Under the pieces are notes generated by a model. That model was not told where the DNA came from, searched no databases, and saw only the letters and a list, made by a program, of their open reading frames with translations. Both the position numbers and the translations under genes were made by a program. Below are positions 8,171 to 14,964 of a stretch of 32,897 nucleotides of DNA, piece after piece; positions within the stretch are counted from its first letter, which is position 1; every line of letters begins with the position of its first letter. Origin of the DNA: an uncultured Collinsella sp. (GTDB lineage Bacteria; Actinomycetota; Coriobacteriia; Coriobacteriales; Coriobacteriaceae); assembly GCA_900545555.1 (NCBI GenBank), contig UQZI01000015.1:1-32897 (forward strand), written 5' to 3'.

Positions 8171-9274
8171 TTATTGCATTTGATACGGCGAAAGCATGGC
8201 CCGTTGCGAGCAGCTCGCGAACCAAACCGACACGAGCGCGAACATGAAGCCGTTGGCAAAACCGTTGGCAAACTGCATCGCACCGCGCTTCCACCACAGC
8301 AGGCTGCGATGAAGCACACCGTCCGAAAGCACCATGAACAGGCCCATGGTAAACGGAATAAAGCACATCACGGCAAAGGCCGAGAACACGCCCGAGATGG
8401 CCGACAGCACCAAAAACGGCGCCACAATGCCCATCAAGTAAAAGCCAGTACGAGCTTTGCCTTCCAAGCGCTCGGCCTCAACATGGGCGCGGCCGACCAG
8501 ATCGCCGCCCGCGGCACCGTTGGTGCCAGCATGACCCATGCCGCCAATGCGGACCTCGTCGCCATCGTGCGTGCCGGCAGGAAACTCAATCGTCTGCTCG
8601 GAGGTCACACGGGTTCGCCCGCTGCCACCGCAATCGGGGCAGGGGTCGGCCACGACCTTACCGGAACCGCCGCACTCGGGGCAGACCGACTGGAACGTGC
8701 CCGCACCAAACAGAAAGGACAGGTCGACGTCGATGTGGCCGCGGCCACCGCAGCTCGGGCAGGTATGGGCATGCTCAGACGAAACGGAGCCCGAACCGCC
8801 GCAGTTGTTACAGGTATCGAAGCGCGTGTAGCGGACGGTCTTGCGGGCACCGCCCTTGGCCTCCTTGGCGTCGAGTTTGATATCGACGACCACGTTGGCG
8901 CCGTTCTCGGGATTGTAGGCAGCCTGGCCGCGACGCTGCTGGCCCCAGGCGCCACCAAAGGGAAAGCCGCCCTCAAAGGGATTGCCATAGCCCGTGCTGC
9001 CGGCGTAGCCGCCACCATAGGGCGAAGCCGTAGGAGCACCGGCAAAGGGATTGCCAGAACGCATGGCGTCGTAGCGCGCACGTTTTTGCTCATCCGAAAG
9101 CACGGCGTAGGCCTCGGAAACCTCTTTAAACTTTTCCTCGGCATCCGGCTCTTTATTGACGTCCGGATGGAGCTTACGGGCCTTTTGCTGGAAGGCCTTT
9201 TGAATATCACGCGAGGTGGCGTCCTTGGAGACACCCAGAATCTCGTAGTAATCTTTTTCGTTCATCGTCGCCAT
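8171..9274 (-). CDS. DnaJ-like protein with C-terminal membrane domain
   Basis: The protein has 367 residues and an unusual layout. A J domain (7-72) has HPD at 36-38. A Gly/Phe-rich linker follows (about 73-120). Four zinc-finger repeats start at C155, C172, C198 and C212 (CNNCGGSG, CPSCGGRG, CPECGGSG, CPDCGGSG). Only the first C-terminal substrate domain is partly kept, up to GGDLVGRAHVEAER near residue 269. The second substrate domain and dimerisation region are absent. In their place are about 92 residues with three hydrophobic segments (about 278-300, 303-320 and 339-355). I infer a membrane-anchored J-protein that recruits DnaK to the membrane. The ATG at 9274 has AGGAGG nine bases upstream; an ATG at 9265 is the alternative. 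Confidence 0.85.
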   Translation of the reverse strand: MATMNEKDYYEILGVSKDATSRDIQKAFQQKARKLHPDVNKEPDAEEKFKEVSEAYAVLSDEQKRARYDAMRSGNPFAGAPTASPYGGGYAGSTGYGNPFEGGFPFGGAWGQQRRGQAAYNPENGANVVVDIKLDAKEAKGGARKTVRYTRFDTCNNCGGSGSVSSEHAHTCPSCGGRGHIDVDLSFLFGAGTFQSVCPECGGSGKVVADPCPDCGGSGRTRVTSEQTIEFPAGTHDGDEVRIGGMGHAGTNGAAGGDLVGRAHVEAERLEGKARTGFYLMGIVAPFLVLSAISGVFSAFAVMCFIPFTMGLFMVLSDGVLHRSLLWWKRGAMQFANGFANGFMFALVSVWFASCSQRAMLSPYQMQ

Positions 9275-9316
9275 GCGCGGCAACCTCCTGCTCACAGCAG
9301 CGTATATATTCCGGTA

Positions 9317-9331
9317 ATTCTACCCGAGCGG
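9317..9331 (-). promoter_or_regulatory. Candidate promoter of the membrane DnaJ gene
   Basis: The minus strand reads CCGCTCGGGTAGAAT between hemW and the membrane DnaJ gene, with TAGAAT as a possible -10. The same CCGCTCGGGTA core occurs upstream of lepA (13435-13449). No clear -35 of the common type is seen. Confidence 0.35.
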
Positions 9332-9332
9332 C

Positions 9333-10565
9333 CTAAGCTAGATCCCAAAACAGCTCGAACAGAACATTTCCATCGAGCCAGCCCAGGTGTGTCGGTGCTA
9401 AACGAGCTCGAACATGGCCCGCGACGACATCTGCCGAAGTAAAGGGTCCCTCATGGACCCCGAGCGTCTCGGGCACCCAAATGGCAAGACCCAATTCGAG
9501 CGCGCGATCGCAAGCGGCTGTCAGCTCATCGGCCGGGATGACACGAGCCGCGCGAACCAACAGGTCGGACGCGACACCGCGCGTCATGCGACAAGCGAGC
9601 ATCAGGTCTTCGGCCGCAGCCTCGCGCTGCGAGAGATATTCGGCCTCGAACGCCGTCGCGTCATCGTCACGTTGCACCAGACGCACGCGGTACGCATCGC
9701 CTCGAGAAGACACGCCGGGGAACAAACCCGCAAGACGGTCGAAATCCTCGGCATCGAGCATACCGGCGGCAGAGCGACCCAAGCCCAGATAGCCCTGTCC
9801 AGACCAATAGGCAATGTTGTGGGCGCACTCATGGCCGTCGAGCGCGTAGCTCGCCACCTCATACGGGTGATAGCCGGCGGCACCCAGGAGCTCGCGAGCC
9901 AAGTCCATGCACGAAGCCTGAAAATCCTCGTCGGGCTCGAGCGACTCGTCGCGGCACGCCATGCGATAAAGGGGCGTCCCCTCCTCAAGCGTGAGCGGGT
10001 AGACCGACACATGATGCGGAGCCGCCGCCAGCACGCCATCGAGCGTGCGCTTCCAACTCGCTGCGGTCTGCCCGGGAAGTCCGCACATAAGGTCGCACGA
10101 CACATCAAGCCCAGCGTTCTTGACCGTCGCGATGGCGGCGAGCGCCCGATCGGCATCGTGAATACGGCCGATGGCAGTAAGTTCCGCGTTATCGAGCGTT
10201 TGCACGCCCAGAGAGACGCGAGTGACACCAACCTTGACAAGTGCAGTAGCAAGCTCGGCGGTCAGCGACTCGGGATTGGCCTCGCAGGTAAACTCAACGG
10301 GGGCACACCACGCACGAATACGCCGCGCCAGCTCCACCAGGCGCTCCCCCGCCAGCGACGGCGTACCGCCACCAACATAGACGGTGCGGATCTGGTCAAG
10401 GGCATCAGCCTTGCCAAAAGCATCGAGACGCGCGAACAACTGCTCAAAATAGGCATCGAGCGCAGCGCTCAGGTCGCACGGAGCAAAACTGCGCGAGTCA
10501 AAGTCGCAGTAGCGGCACTTTTGGGCACAGAACGGCACGTGCACGTACAGTGCGGTAACGGCCAC
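9333..10565 (-). CDS. hemW: HemW-like radical-SAM protein (heme chaperone / coproporphyrinogen III oxidase family)
   Basis: This belongs to the oxygen-independent coproporphyrinogen III oxidase family; members of this branch usually act as heme chaperones (HemW). The 410-residue protein begins with LYVHVPFCAQKCRYCDF, with cluster cysteines C13, C17 and C20, then GGGTPS (65-70) and CDLMCGLPGQT. The extra fourth cysteine pattern CxxxCxxC-DF fits HemW. The GTG start at 10565 lies two bases after the dus stop and has no free ribosome site, so it probably depends on coupling to dus. The next gene codes for a J-protein, a common neighbour of hemW. Confidence 0.88.
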   Translation of the reverse strand: MAVTALYVHVPFCAQKCRYCDFDSRSFAPCDLSAALDAYFEQLFARLDAFGKADALDQIRTVYVGGGTPSLAGERLVELARRIRAWCAPVEFTCEANPESLTAELATALVKVGVTRVSLGVQTLDNAELTAIGRIHDADRALAAIATVKNAGLDVSCDLMCGLPGQTAASWKRTLDGVLAAAPHHVSVYPLTLEEGTPLYRMACRDESLEPDEDFQASCMDLARELLGAAGYHPYEVASYALDGHECAHNIAYWSGQGYLGLGRSAAGMLDAEDFDRLAGLFPGVSSRGDAYRVRLVQRDDDATAFEAEYLSQREAAAEDLMLACRMTRGVASDLLVRAARVIPADELTAACDRALELGLAIWVPETLGVHEGPFTSADVVAGHVRARLAPTHLGWLDGNVLFELFWDLA

Positions 10566-10567
10566 CC

Positions 10568-11611
10568 TTAAGCCTCCAGCGGATGAGAGGGCACCGACTC
10601 GCCGGCGGCAAGGGCAGCCTCGCAGGCCACCACATCATGCTCGATCTCATCGACCAGCGCCATAAACTCCTCATACGTGGAGCAGCGCACCACATGGGCA
10701 CGCCAAGCGGCGGCATGGGGCATGCCTTTTAAGTACCAGCTTGCGTACGTACGGGCACGCGACATGAGCGGCAGGAGCTCATGCGTCAGCGTTAGGTGCT
10801 CACGCAGGGCGTCCAGGCGCTCGACGGAGCTGCGTGCCGGTACCGGTGTACCATCGAGCGCAAGGGCGCGAGCATCGCCGAACACCCACGGATTGCCGTA
10901 GATGCCGCGCGCGATAAACACCGCGCTAGCACCCGAACCTTGCAGATGCTCAGCAGCGTCCTCGGCCGAGAACACATCGCCCGAACCAATCACGGGAATC
11001 TCAACAGCGTCGGCCACCTCATCGACGACCGACCAATCGGCCTGGCCGGTGTAGAGCTGCGTGGCACAGCGGCCATGCACCGCCACCGCGGCGGCTCCCG
11101 CCCCCTCGAGCATCTGGGCAAACGTCGCGGCATTGCGATCTTCGGCGTAAAAGCCCTTGCGGATCTTTACGGTTACGGGAACGTGTGCCGTGCCCACCGC
11201 CGCTTGGACGATCTTCTCGGCTAGGTCGGGTGTGCGCATGAGCGCCGAGCCCTCGCCCTTGGTGACAACCTTGCGGGCGGGGCATGCCATATTGATATCG
11301 ATGAGCGACAGGCGATCGCCAACGCGCTCCTCGACGGCGGCGACGGCACTCGCAAACTGATCGGGCTTGGAGCCAAAGAGCTGCACGCAAATCTGCTGCT
11401 CCTCATCGGCCGGTAGCACCAGGCGCCACGTTTTGTTGCTGGCATAGGCAAGGCCTGCCACGCTCACCATCTCGCTGTAGGCAAGGTTGGCACCGCGGCG
11501 GCGACACATGATGCGATAGGCGGGGTCGGTAACGCCCGCCATGGGAGCCATAAGGAACGGCTGCTCGGCATAGGCGCCCAGCAGCCGCAGACTATATTCG
11601 GAAAGAGCCAT
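10568..11611 (-). CDS. dus: tRNA-dihydrouridine synthase (DusB-like)
   Basis: Dus enzymes use FMN and NADPH to reduce uridines in tRNA D-loops and neighbouring positions. The 347-residue protein starts with a FMN-binding barrel strand (FLMAPMAGVTDPAYR, 19-33). It carries the catalytic-cysteine motif NMACPARKV with C110, and the phosphate-binding stretch GSGDVFSAEDA. The general layout is DusB-like, though assignment to a particular subfamily is tentative. The ATG at 11611 lies 4 nt after the lepA stop, with only a weak ribosome site, so coupling to lepA is likely. Confidence 0.93.
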   Translation of the reverse strand: MALSEYSLRLLGAYAEQPFLMAPMAGVTDPAYRIMCRRRGANLAYSEMVSVAGLAYASNKTWRLVLPADEEQQICVQLFGSKPDQFASAVAAVEERVGDRLSLIDINMACPARKVVTKGEGSALMRTPDLAEKIVQAAVGTAHVPVTVKIRKGFYAEDRNAATFAQMLEGAGAAAVAVHGRCATQLYTGQADWSVVDEVADAVEIPVIGSGDVFSAEDAAEHLQGSGASAVFIARGIYGNPWVFGDARALALDGTPVPARSSVERLDALREHLTLTHELLPLMSRARTYASWYLKGMPHAAAWRAHVVRCSTYEEFMALVDEIEHDVVACEAALAAGESVPSHPLEA

Positions 11612-11615
11612 GGAC

Positions 11616-13427
11616 CTACTCGTCCACCTTGAGAATCGCCATAAAGGCCTCCTGCGGGACCTCGACCGAGCCGATGGCCTTCATGCGCTTCTTGCCCTCT
11701 TTCTGCTTCTCGAGCAGTTTGCGCTTACGCGAAATATCGCCGCCATAGCACTTGGCAAGCACGTCCTTGCGACGCGCCTTGACGGTGGAGCGGGCAATGA
11801 TCTTGTTGCCGATAGCGCCCTGGATGGGCACCTCAAACAGCTGACGCGGGATGATCTCCTTGAGCTTGTCGCACAGACCGCGGGCCAGGCCATAGGCCTT
11901 GTCCTTGTGCACGATAAACGACAGCGCGTCCACCTCATCGCCCGAAAGCAAGATATCGAGCTTCACAAGCTCAGATGGACGGTACTCGTTGAACTCGTAG
12001 TCGAGCGAGGCATAGCCCTTGGTACGGCTCTTGAGCTGATCGAAGAAGTCCAGGATGAGCTCGGCGAGCGGCATATCGAAGCGCATCTCGACCGATTTGC
12101 TCGTGAGATGGATCATGTCGGTTGTAATGCCACGGTGCTCGATGGCGAGCTGCATGACGGCACCCGTATACTCGGGCGGGCAGATGATCTTAGCCTTGAG
12201 GTACGGCTCCTCAATGCGCTCGATACGCGTGGCCTCGGGAAGATCCTGCGGGCTGCGGACATCGATCATTTCGCCGTCGGTCTTGTAGACGTGATAGTCA
12301 ACCGAGGGGCTCGTGGCAATGAGGTCCAGATTGAACTCGCGCTCCAGGCGTTCCTTGACGACTTCCATGTGCAGCAGGCCCAGGAAGCCCACACGGAAGC
12401 CAAAGCCGAGCGCCACCGAGGTCTCGGGCTCCCACACCAACGACGGGTCGTTGACGTGCAGCTTATCGAGCGCGTCGCGCAGGTTCTCGTAGTCCTTGTT
12501 ATCAATCGGGAACAGGCCCGTATAGACCATGGGCTTAGCCTCGCGGTAGCCGGGAAGCGGCTCGGGGCAGGGATTCGACGCCCACGTGAGGGTATCGCCC
12601 ACGCGAACGGCCTCGGGATCCTTCAGACCCGTGACCACGTAGCCCACCTCGCCGACCGTCAGCGCGTCGACCGGCGTCTCGGCGGGACGCTTGACGCCCA
12701 CGCCATCGACCAAAAAGTCGCCCTTGGCTTGCATCATAAGCAGGGTATCGCCCTTTTTGATGGAACCATCGAAGACGCGCACCGTAGCCACCACACCGCG
12801 ATACTCGTCAAAGTACGAATCCAAAATGAGCGCTTTGAGCGGAGCGTTTGCATCGCCCTTAGGCGGCGAAATCAAAAAGACAATGGACTCCAGCAGATCG
12901 TGAATGCCCTCGCCGGTCTTGCCCGAGACGCACACAGCATCATCGGCAGGGATCGCCAGGTCATCCTCGATCTCGGTCTTAACCTCATCGGGATGGGCCG
13001 AGGGCAGGTCGATCTTGTTGATGGCCGGCACAATGTCCAGATTGGCGTTCATGGCGAGCGTCGCGTTGGAAACGGTCTGCGCCTCGACGCCCTGCGTGGC
13101 GTCGACGACGAGCACCGCGCCCTCGCAGGCGGCCAGCGAACGCGAGACCTCGTAGGTGAAGTCCACGTGGCCCGGCGTATCGATCAGGTTGAACTGATAC
13201 GTCTCGCCATCGTCGGCGCCATAGGAAACGCGAACGGCATTAGACTTGATCGTGATGCCGCGCTCGCGCTCGATATCCATGGTGTCGAGCAGCTGCGACT
13301 CCATGTCACGCTCGTCGACGGTATGGGTGAGCTCGAGGATGCGGTCACTGATCGTGGACTTGCCATGGTCGATATGCGCAACAATCGAGAAGTTGCGGAT
13401 GTGGGAAATGTCAATTGAAGTATTCAT
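11616..13427 (-). CDS. lepA: Elongation factor 4 (LepA)
   Basis: LepA is a ribosomal GTPase that acts on elongating ribosomes or in 30S biogenesis. The 603-residue protein has the P-loop AHIDHGKST (17-25) and the DTPGHVDF G3 motif. The LepA-specific C-terminus (KARRKDVLAKCYGGDISRKRK) is complete. The ATG at 13427 gives MNTSIDISHIRNFSIVAHI. There is no Shine-Dalgarno sequence. Instead TAAGAT lies seven bases before the ATG, so the message is probably leaderless. Upstream the rpsT terminator isolates the gene, supporting its own promoter. It opens the dus-hemW-dnaJ-mtaB-phoH-ybeY-dgkA-era-recO run. Confidence 0.96.
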   Translation of the reverse strand: MNTSIDISHIRNFSIVAHIDHGKSTISDRILELTHTVDERDMESQLLDTMDIERERGITIKSNAVRVSYGADDGETYQFNLIDTPGHVDFTYEVSRSLAACEGAVLVVDATQGVEAQTVSNATLAMNANLDIVPAINKIDLPSAHPDEVKTEIEDDLAIPADDAVCVSGKTGEGIHDLLESIVFLISPPKGDANAPLKALILDSYFDEYRGVVATVRVFDGSIKKGDTLLMMQAKGDFLVDGVGVKRPAETPVDALTVGEVGYVVTGLKDPEAVRVGDTLTWASNPCPEPLPGYREAKPMVYTGLFPIDNKDYENLRDALDKLHVNDPSLVWEPETSVALGFGFRVGFLGLLHMEVVKERLEREFNLDLIATSPSVDYHVYKTDGEMIDVRSPQDLPEATRIERIEEPYLKAKIICPPEYTGAVMQLAIEHRGITTDMIHLTSKSVEMRFDMPLAELILDFFDQLKSRTKGYASLDYEFNEYRPSELVKLDILLSGDEVDALSFIVHKDKAYGLARGLCDKLKEIIPRQLFEVPIQGAIGNKIIARSTVKARRKDVLAKCYGGDISRKRKLLEKQKEGKKRMKAIGSVEVPQEAFMAILKVDE

Positions 13428-13434
13428 GCGGACT

Positions 13435-13449
13435 ATCTTACCCGAGCGG
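13435..13449 (-). promoter_or_regulatory. Candidate promoter of lepA, probably leaderless
   Basis: The minus strand reads CCGCTCGGGTAAGAT. The -10-like TAAGAT ends seven bases before the lepA ATG, placing the expected transcription start on the A of the start codon. The segment lies just after the T-tract of the rpsT terminator. Confidence 0.5.
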
Positions 13450-13452
13450 TAC

Positions 13453-13489
13453 AAAAAATGGAGCCTGTTCCATAAAACAGGCTCCATTT
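13453..13489 (-). terminator. Rho-independent terminator of rpsT
   Basis: TGGAGCCTGTT (13459-13469) pairs perfectly with AACAGGCTCCA (13476-13486) around a 6-nt loop, flanked by A-T pairs and followed by six T on the transcribed strand. It separates rpsT from lepA. Confidence 0.92.
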
Positions 13490-13523
13490 ATGCGCGTAAT
13501 CTGTGTGGTGTGAAATTTACAAC

Positions 13524-13790
13524 TTAGGCGTTGATGCTGTTCACGAGCTTGGCAAGACCGGACTTGCGGTTGGAAGCCTGGTTCTTGTGGATAACATGCT
13601 TGGCGGCAGCCATGTCGAGACGCTTGGTGACGGTCTTGAGGGCAGCCTGGGCCTTCTCGGCGTCGCCCTCGGCGACGGCGGACTGGACGTGCTTGGTCAG
13701 CGTCTTGAGCTCGGACTTGACAGCCTTGTTACGCATGCGAGCTGCCTCATTGGTGCGGATACGCTTCTTCTGAGACTTGATGTTTGCCAC
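13524..13790 (-). CDS. rpsT: Ribosomal protein S20
   Basis: S20 binds the 5' domain of 16S rRNA. The 88-residue protein has the expected length and composition: MANIKSQKKRIRTNEAARMRN, an alanine-lysine rich helix, and the tail HKNQASNRKSGLAKLVNSINA. The start is a GTG at 13790, which restores the canonical N-terminus and has AAAGGA about nine bases upstream. The gene has its own candidate promoter (13866-13874) and a terminator, and stands alone between holA and lepA. Confidence 0.97.
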   Translation of the reverse strand: MANIKSQKKRIRTNEAARMRNKAVKSELKTLTKHVQSAVAEGDAEKAQAALKTVTKRLDMAAAKHVIHKNQASNRKSGLAKLVNSINA

Positions 13791-13826
13791 TTCTGGAGTT
13801 CCTTTCGAGTTCCTTGCAAAAAATGT

Positions 13827-13855
13827 ATGACACCTCTGAGACACGGTGAGGTCAT
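13827..13855 (-). promoter_or_regulatory. Leader hairpin upstream of rpsT
   Basis: ATGACCTC and GAGGTGTCAT form an imperfect stem in the rpsT leader, between the candidate -10 and the ribosome site. A role in regulating S20 is possible but unproven. Confidence 0.3.
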
Positions 13856-13865
13856 GCAAGCGCCT

Positions 13866-13874
13866 ACTATAGCA
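13866..13874 (-). promoter_or_regulatory. Extended -10 promoter of rpsT
   Basis: The minus strand reads TGCTATAGT, a TGN-extended -10 about 75 bp upstream of the rpsT start. The identical nine bases occur upstream of rpmB. Confidence 0.6.
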
Positions 13875-13923
13875 CGCTCCCTCTCAAAGGGATAGAACGA
13901 ATTTGTCAAATAGGCAGGTATCA

Positions 13924-14886
13924 TCACGATTTTCTCAAGATGTTCGTAATCCAGAGCAAAAGCGCCGTCTGAGAATCGGCCGAACCCTTGAGCGCGAGCT
14001 CCACATCGACCGCACCCTCGAGCGCGGCAACGAGCTCTGCCATCGAAAAGCGACGTGCCCAGGTCAGGTGATTCTTGACCTGCCAGGACTGGAGCTTAAG
14101 TGTTGCGGCCAGCTCACGACCCTGTCCGCGCGCATCGAGCGCCTTGGCAACGATAAGCTCGCGGATGCGGCCGCACAGCAATGTGTAAGTCCACACGTAG
14201 CTCTTGGCGGGCAGTAGATTGAAGAGCTCGAGTGAGCGTCGCATGTCACGGGCCGAGACCGCATTGAGAAAGTCCCAGGGTTGAACCTCGGCCGTACGTA
14301 CAATCCAGCGCTCAACGTCGGCAAGCTCAATCTGGGGCGACTCGACCATCTGGGCAAGCTTAGCCAAGTCGTTATCGAGCATGCGCGTGTTTTCGCCCGA
14401 ACGCGAGACGAGCTCCTCGGCGGCCGCCGTCGAAATCGACTTACCGCGCTGCGTCGCCATCTGCTGAACACGGCGCGGCAGTTCCCAGCGCTTGGTACCC
14501 GAGCAATCGACGATAGCCTTCTTGTCGATCTTGGCGATTGCCTTATACAGGCGCGTATTCTTGGCAAGTGAGTCAGCGATGATGAGGCAGACCGTTGTTG
14601 GGCTGGGACTCGTCAGATACCCAACGAGCGGCTCCGAGACCGCCTTGGCGAGCTTTGAACAGCCGTCAAGGATTACCAGGCGAAACTCACTACCCATCGG
14701 AAAGGTGTTAAGCGATCCGATAATGGACTCGATATCGGGGTCCTTGGTCATGTCTCGCTCGTCGAGGTTGAACTCGACCATACCCGATTTTTCCAGACGC
14801 GCTTTCATACGCGAGACGGCGTGGTCGCGCTTAACTCCGTCGGTACCGACGATCAGATATGCCGGCAGCAAACCGGTTTCGGACAT
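13924..14886 (-). CDS. holA: DNA polymerase III subunit delta
   Basis: The delta subunit opens the sliding clamp as part of the clamp loader. The 320-residue protein matches the family. It has the N-terminal segment LPAYLIVGTDGVKRDHAV and the region GSEFRLVILDGCSKL. A helical C-terminus follows, with segments such as LLCGRIRELIVAKALDAR. There is no Walker A motif, as expected for delta. The ATG at 14886 has GGGAGGGGAG upstream; the upstream reading to 14949 is not delta-like. It follows comEC, a very common order. Confidence 0.9.
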   Translation of the reverse strand: MSETGLLPAYLIVGTDGVKRDHAVSRMKARLEKSGMVEFNLDERDMTKDPDIESIIGSLNTFPMGSEFRLVILDGCSKLAKAVSEPLVGYLTSPSPTTVCLIIADSLAKNTRLYKAIAKIDKKAIVDCSGTKRWELPRRVQQMATQRGKSISTAAAEELVSRSGENTRMLDNDLAKLAQMVESPQIELADVERWIVRTAEVQPWDFLNAVSARDMRRSLELFNLLPAKSYVWTYTLLCGRIRELIVAKALDARGQGRELAATLKLQSWQVKNHLTWARRFSMAELVAALEGAVDVELALKGSADSQTALLLWITNILRKS

Positions 14887-14926
14887 TGCGCTCCCCTCCC
14901 GCAGGCCTTCGTATTCGTTCCGTGCC

Positions 14927-14956
14927 ATTCTAGCCCAGGGGCCCACCACACGCCAA
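14927..14956 (-). promoter_or_regulatory. Candidate promoter of holA
   Basis: The minus strand has TTGGCG (14951-14956), an 18-bp spacer, and TAGAAT (14927-14932), in the 78-bp gap between comEC and holA. Confidence 0.4.
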
Positions 14957-14964
14957 CGACGTCG

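Noticed and set aside
11610..13418. A 602-residue plus-strand frame opposite lepA
   Set aside because: It mirrors lepA exactly and has no domain or start signal.
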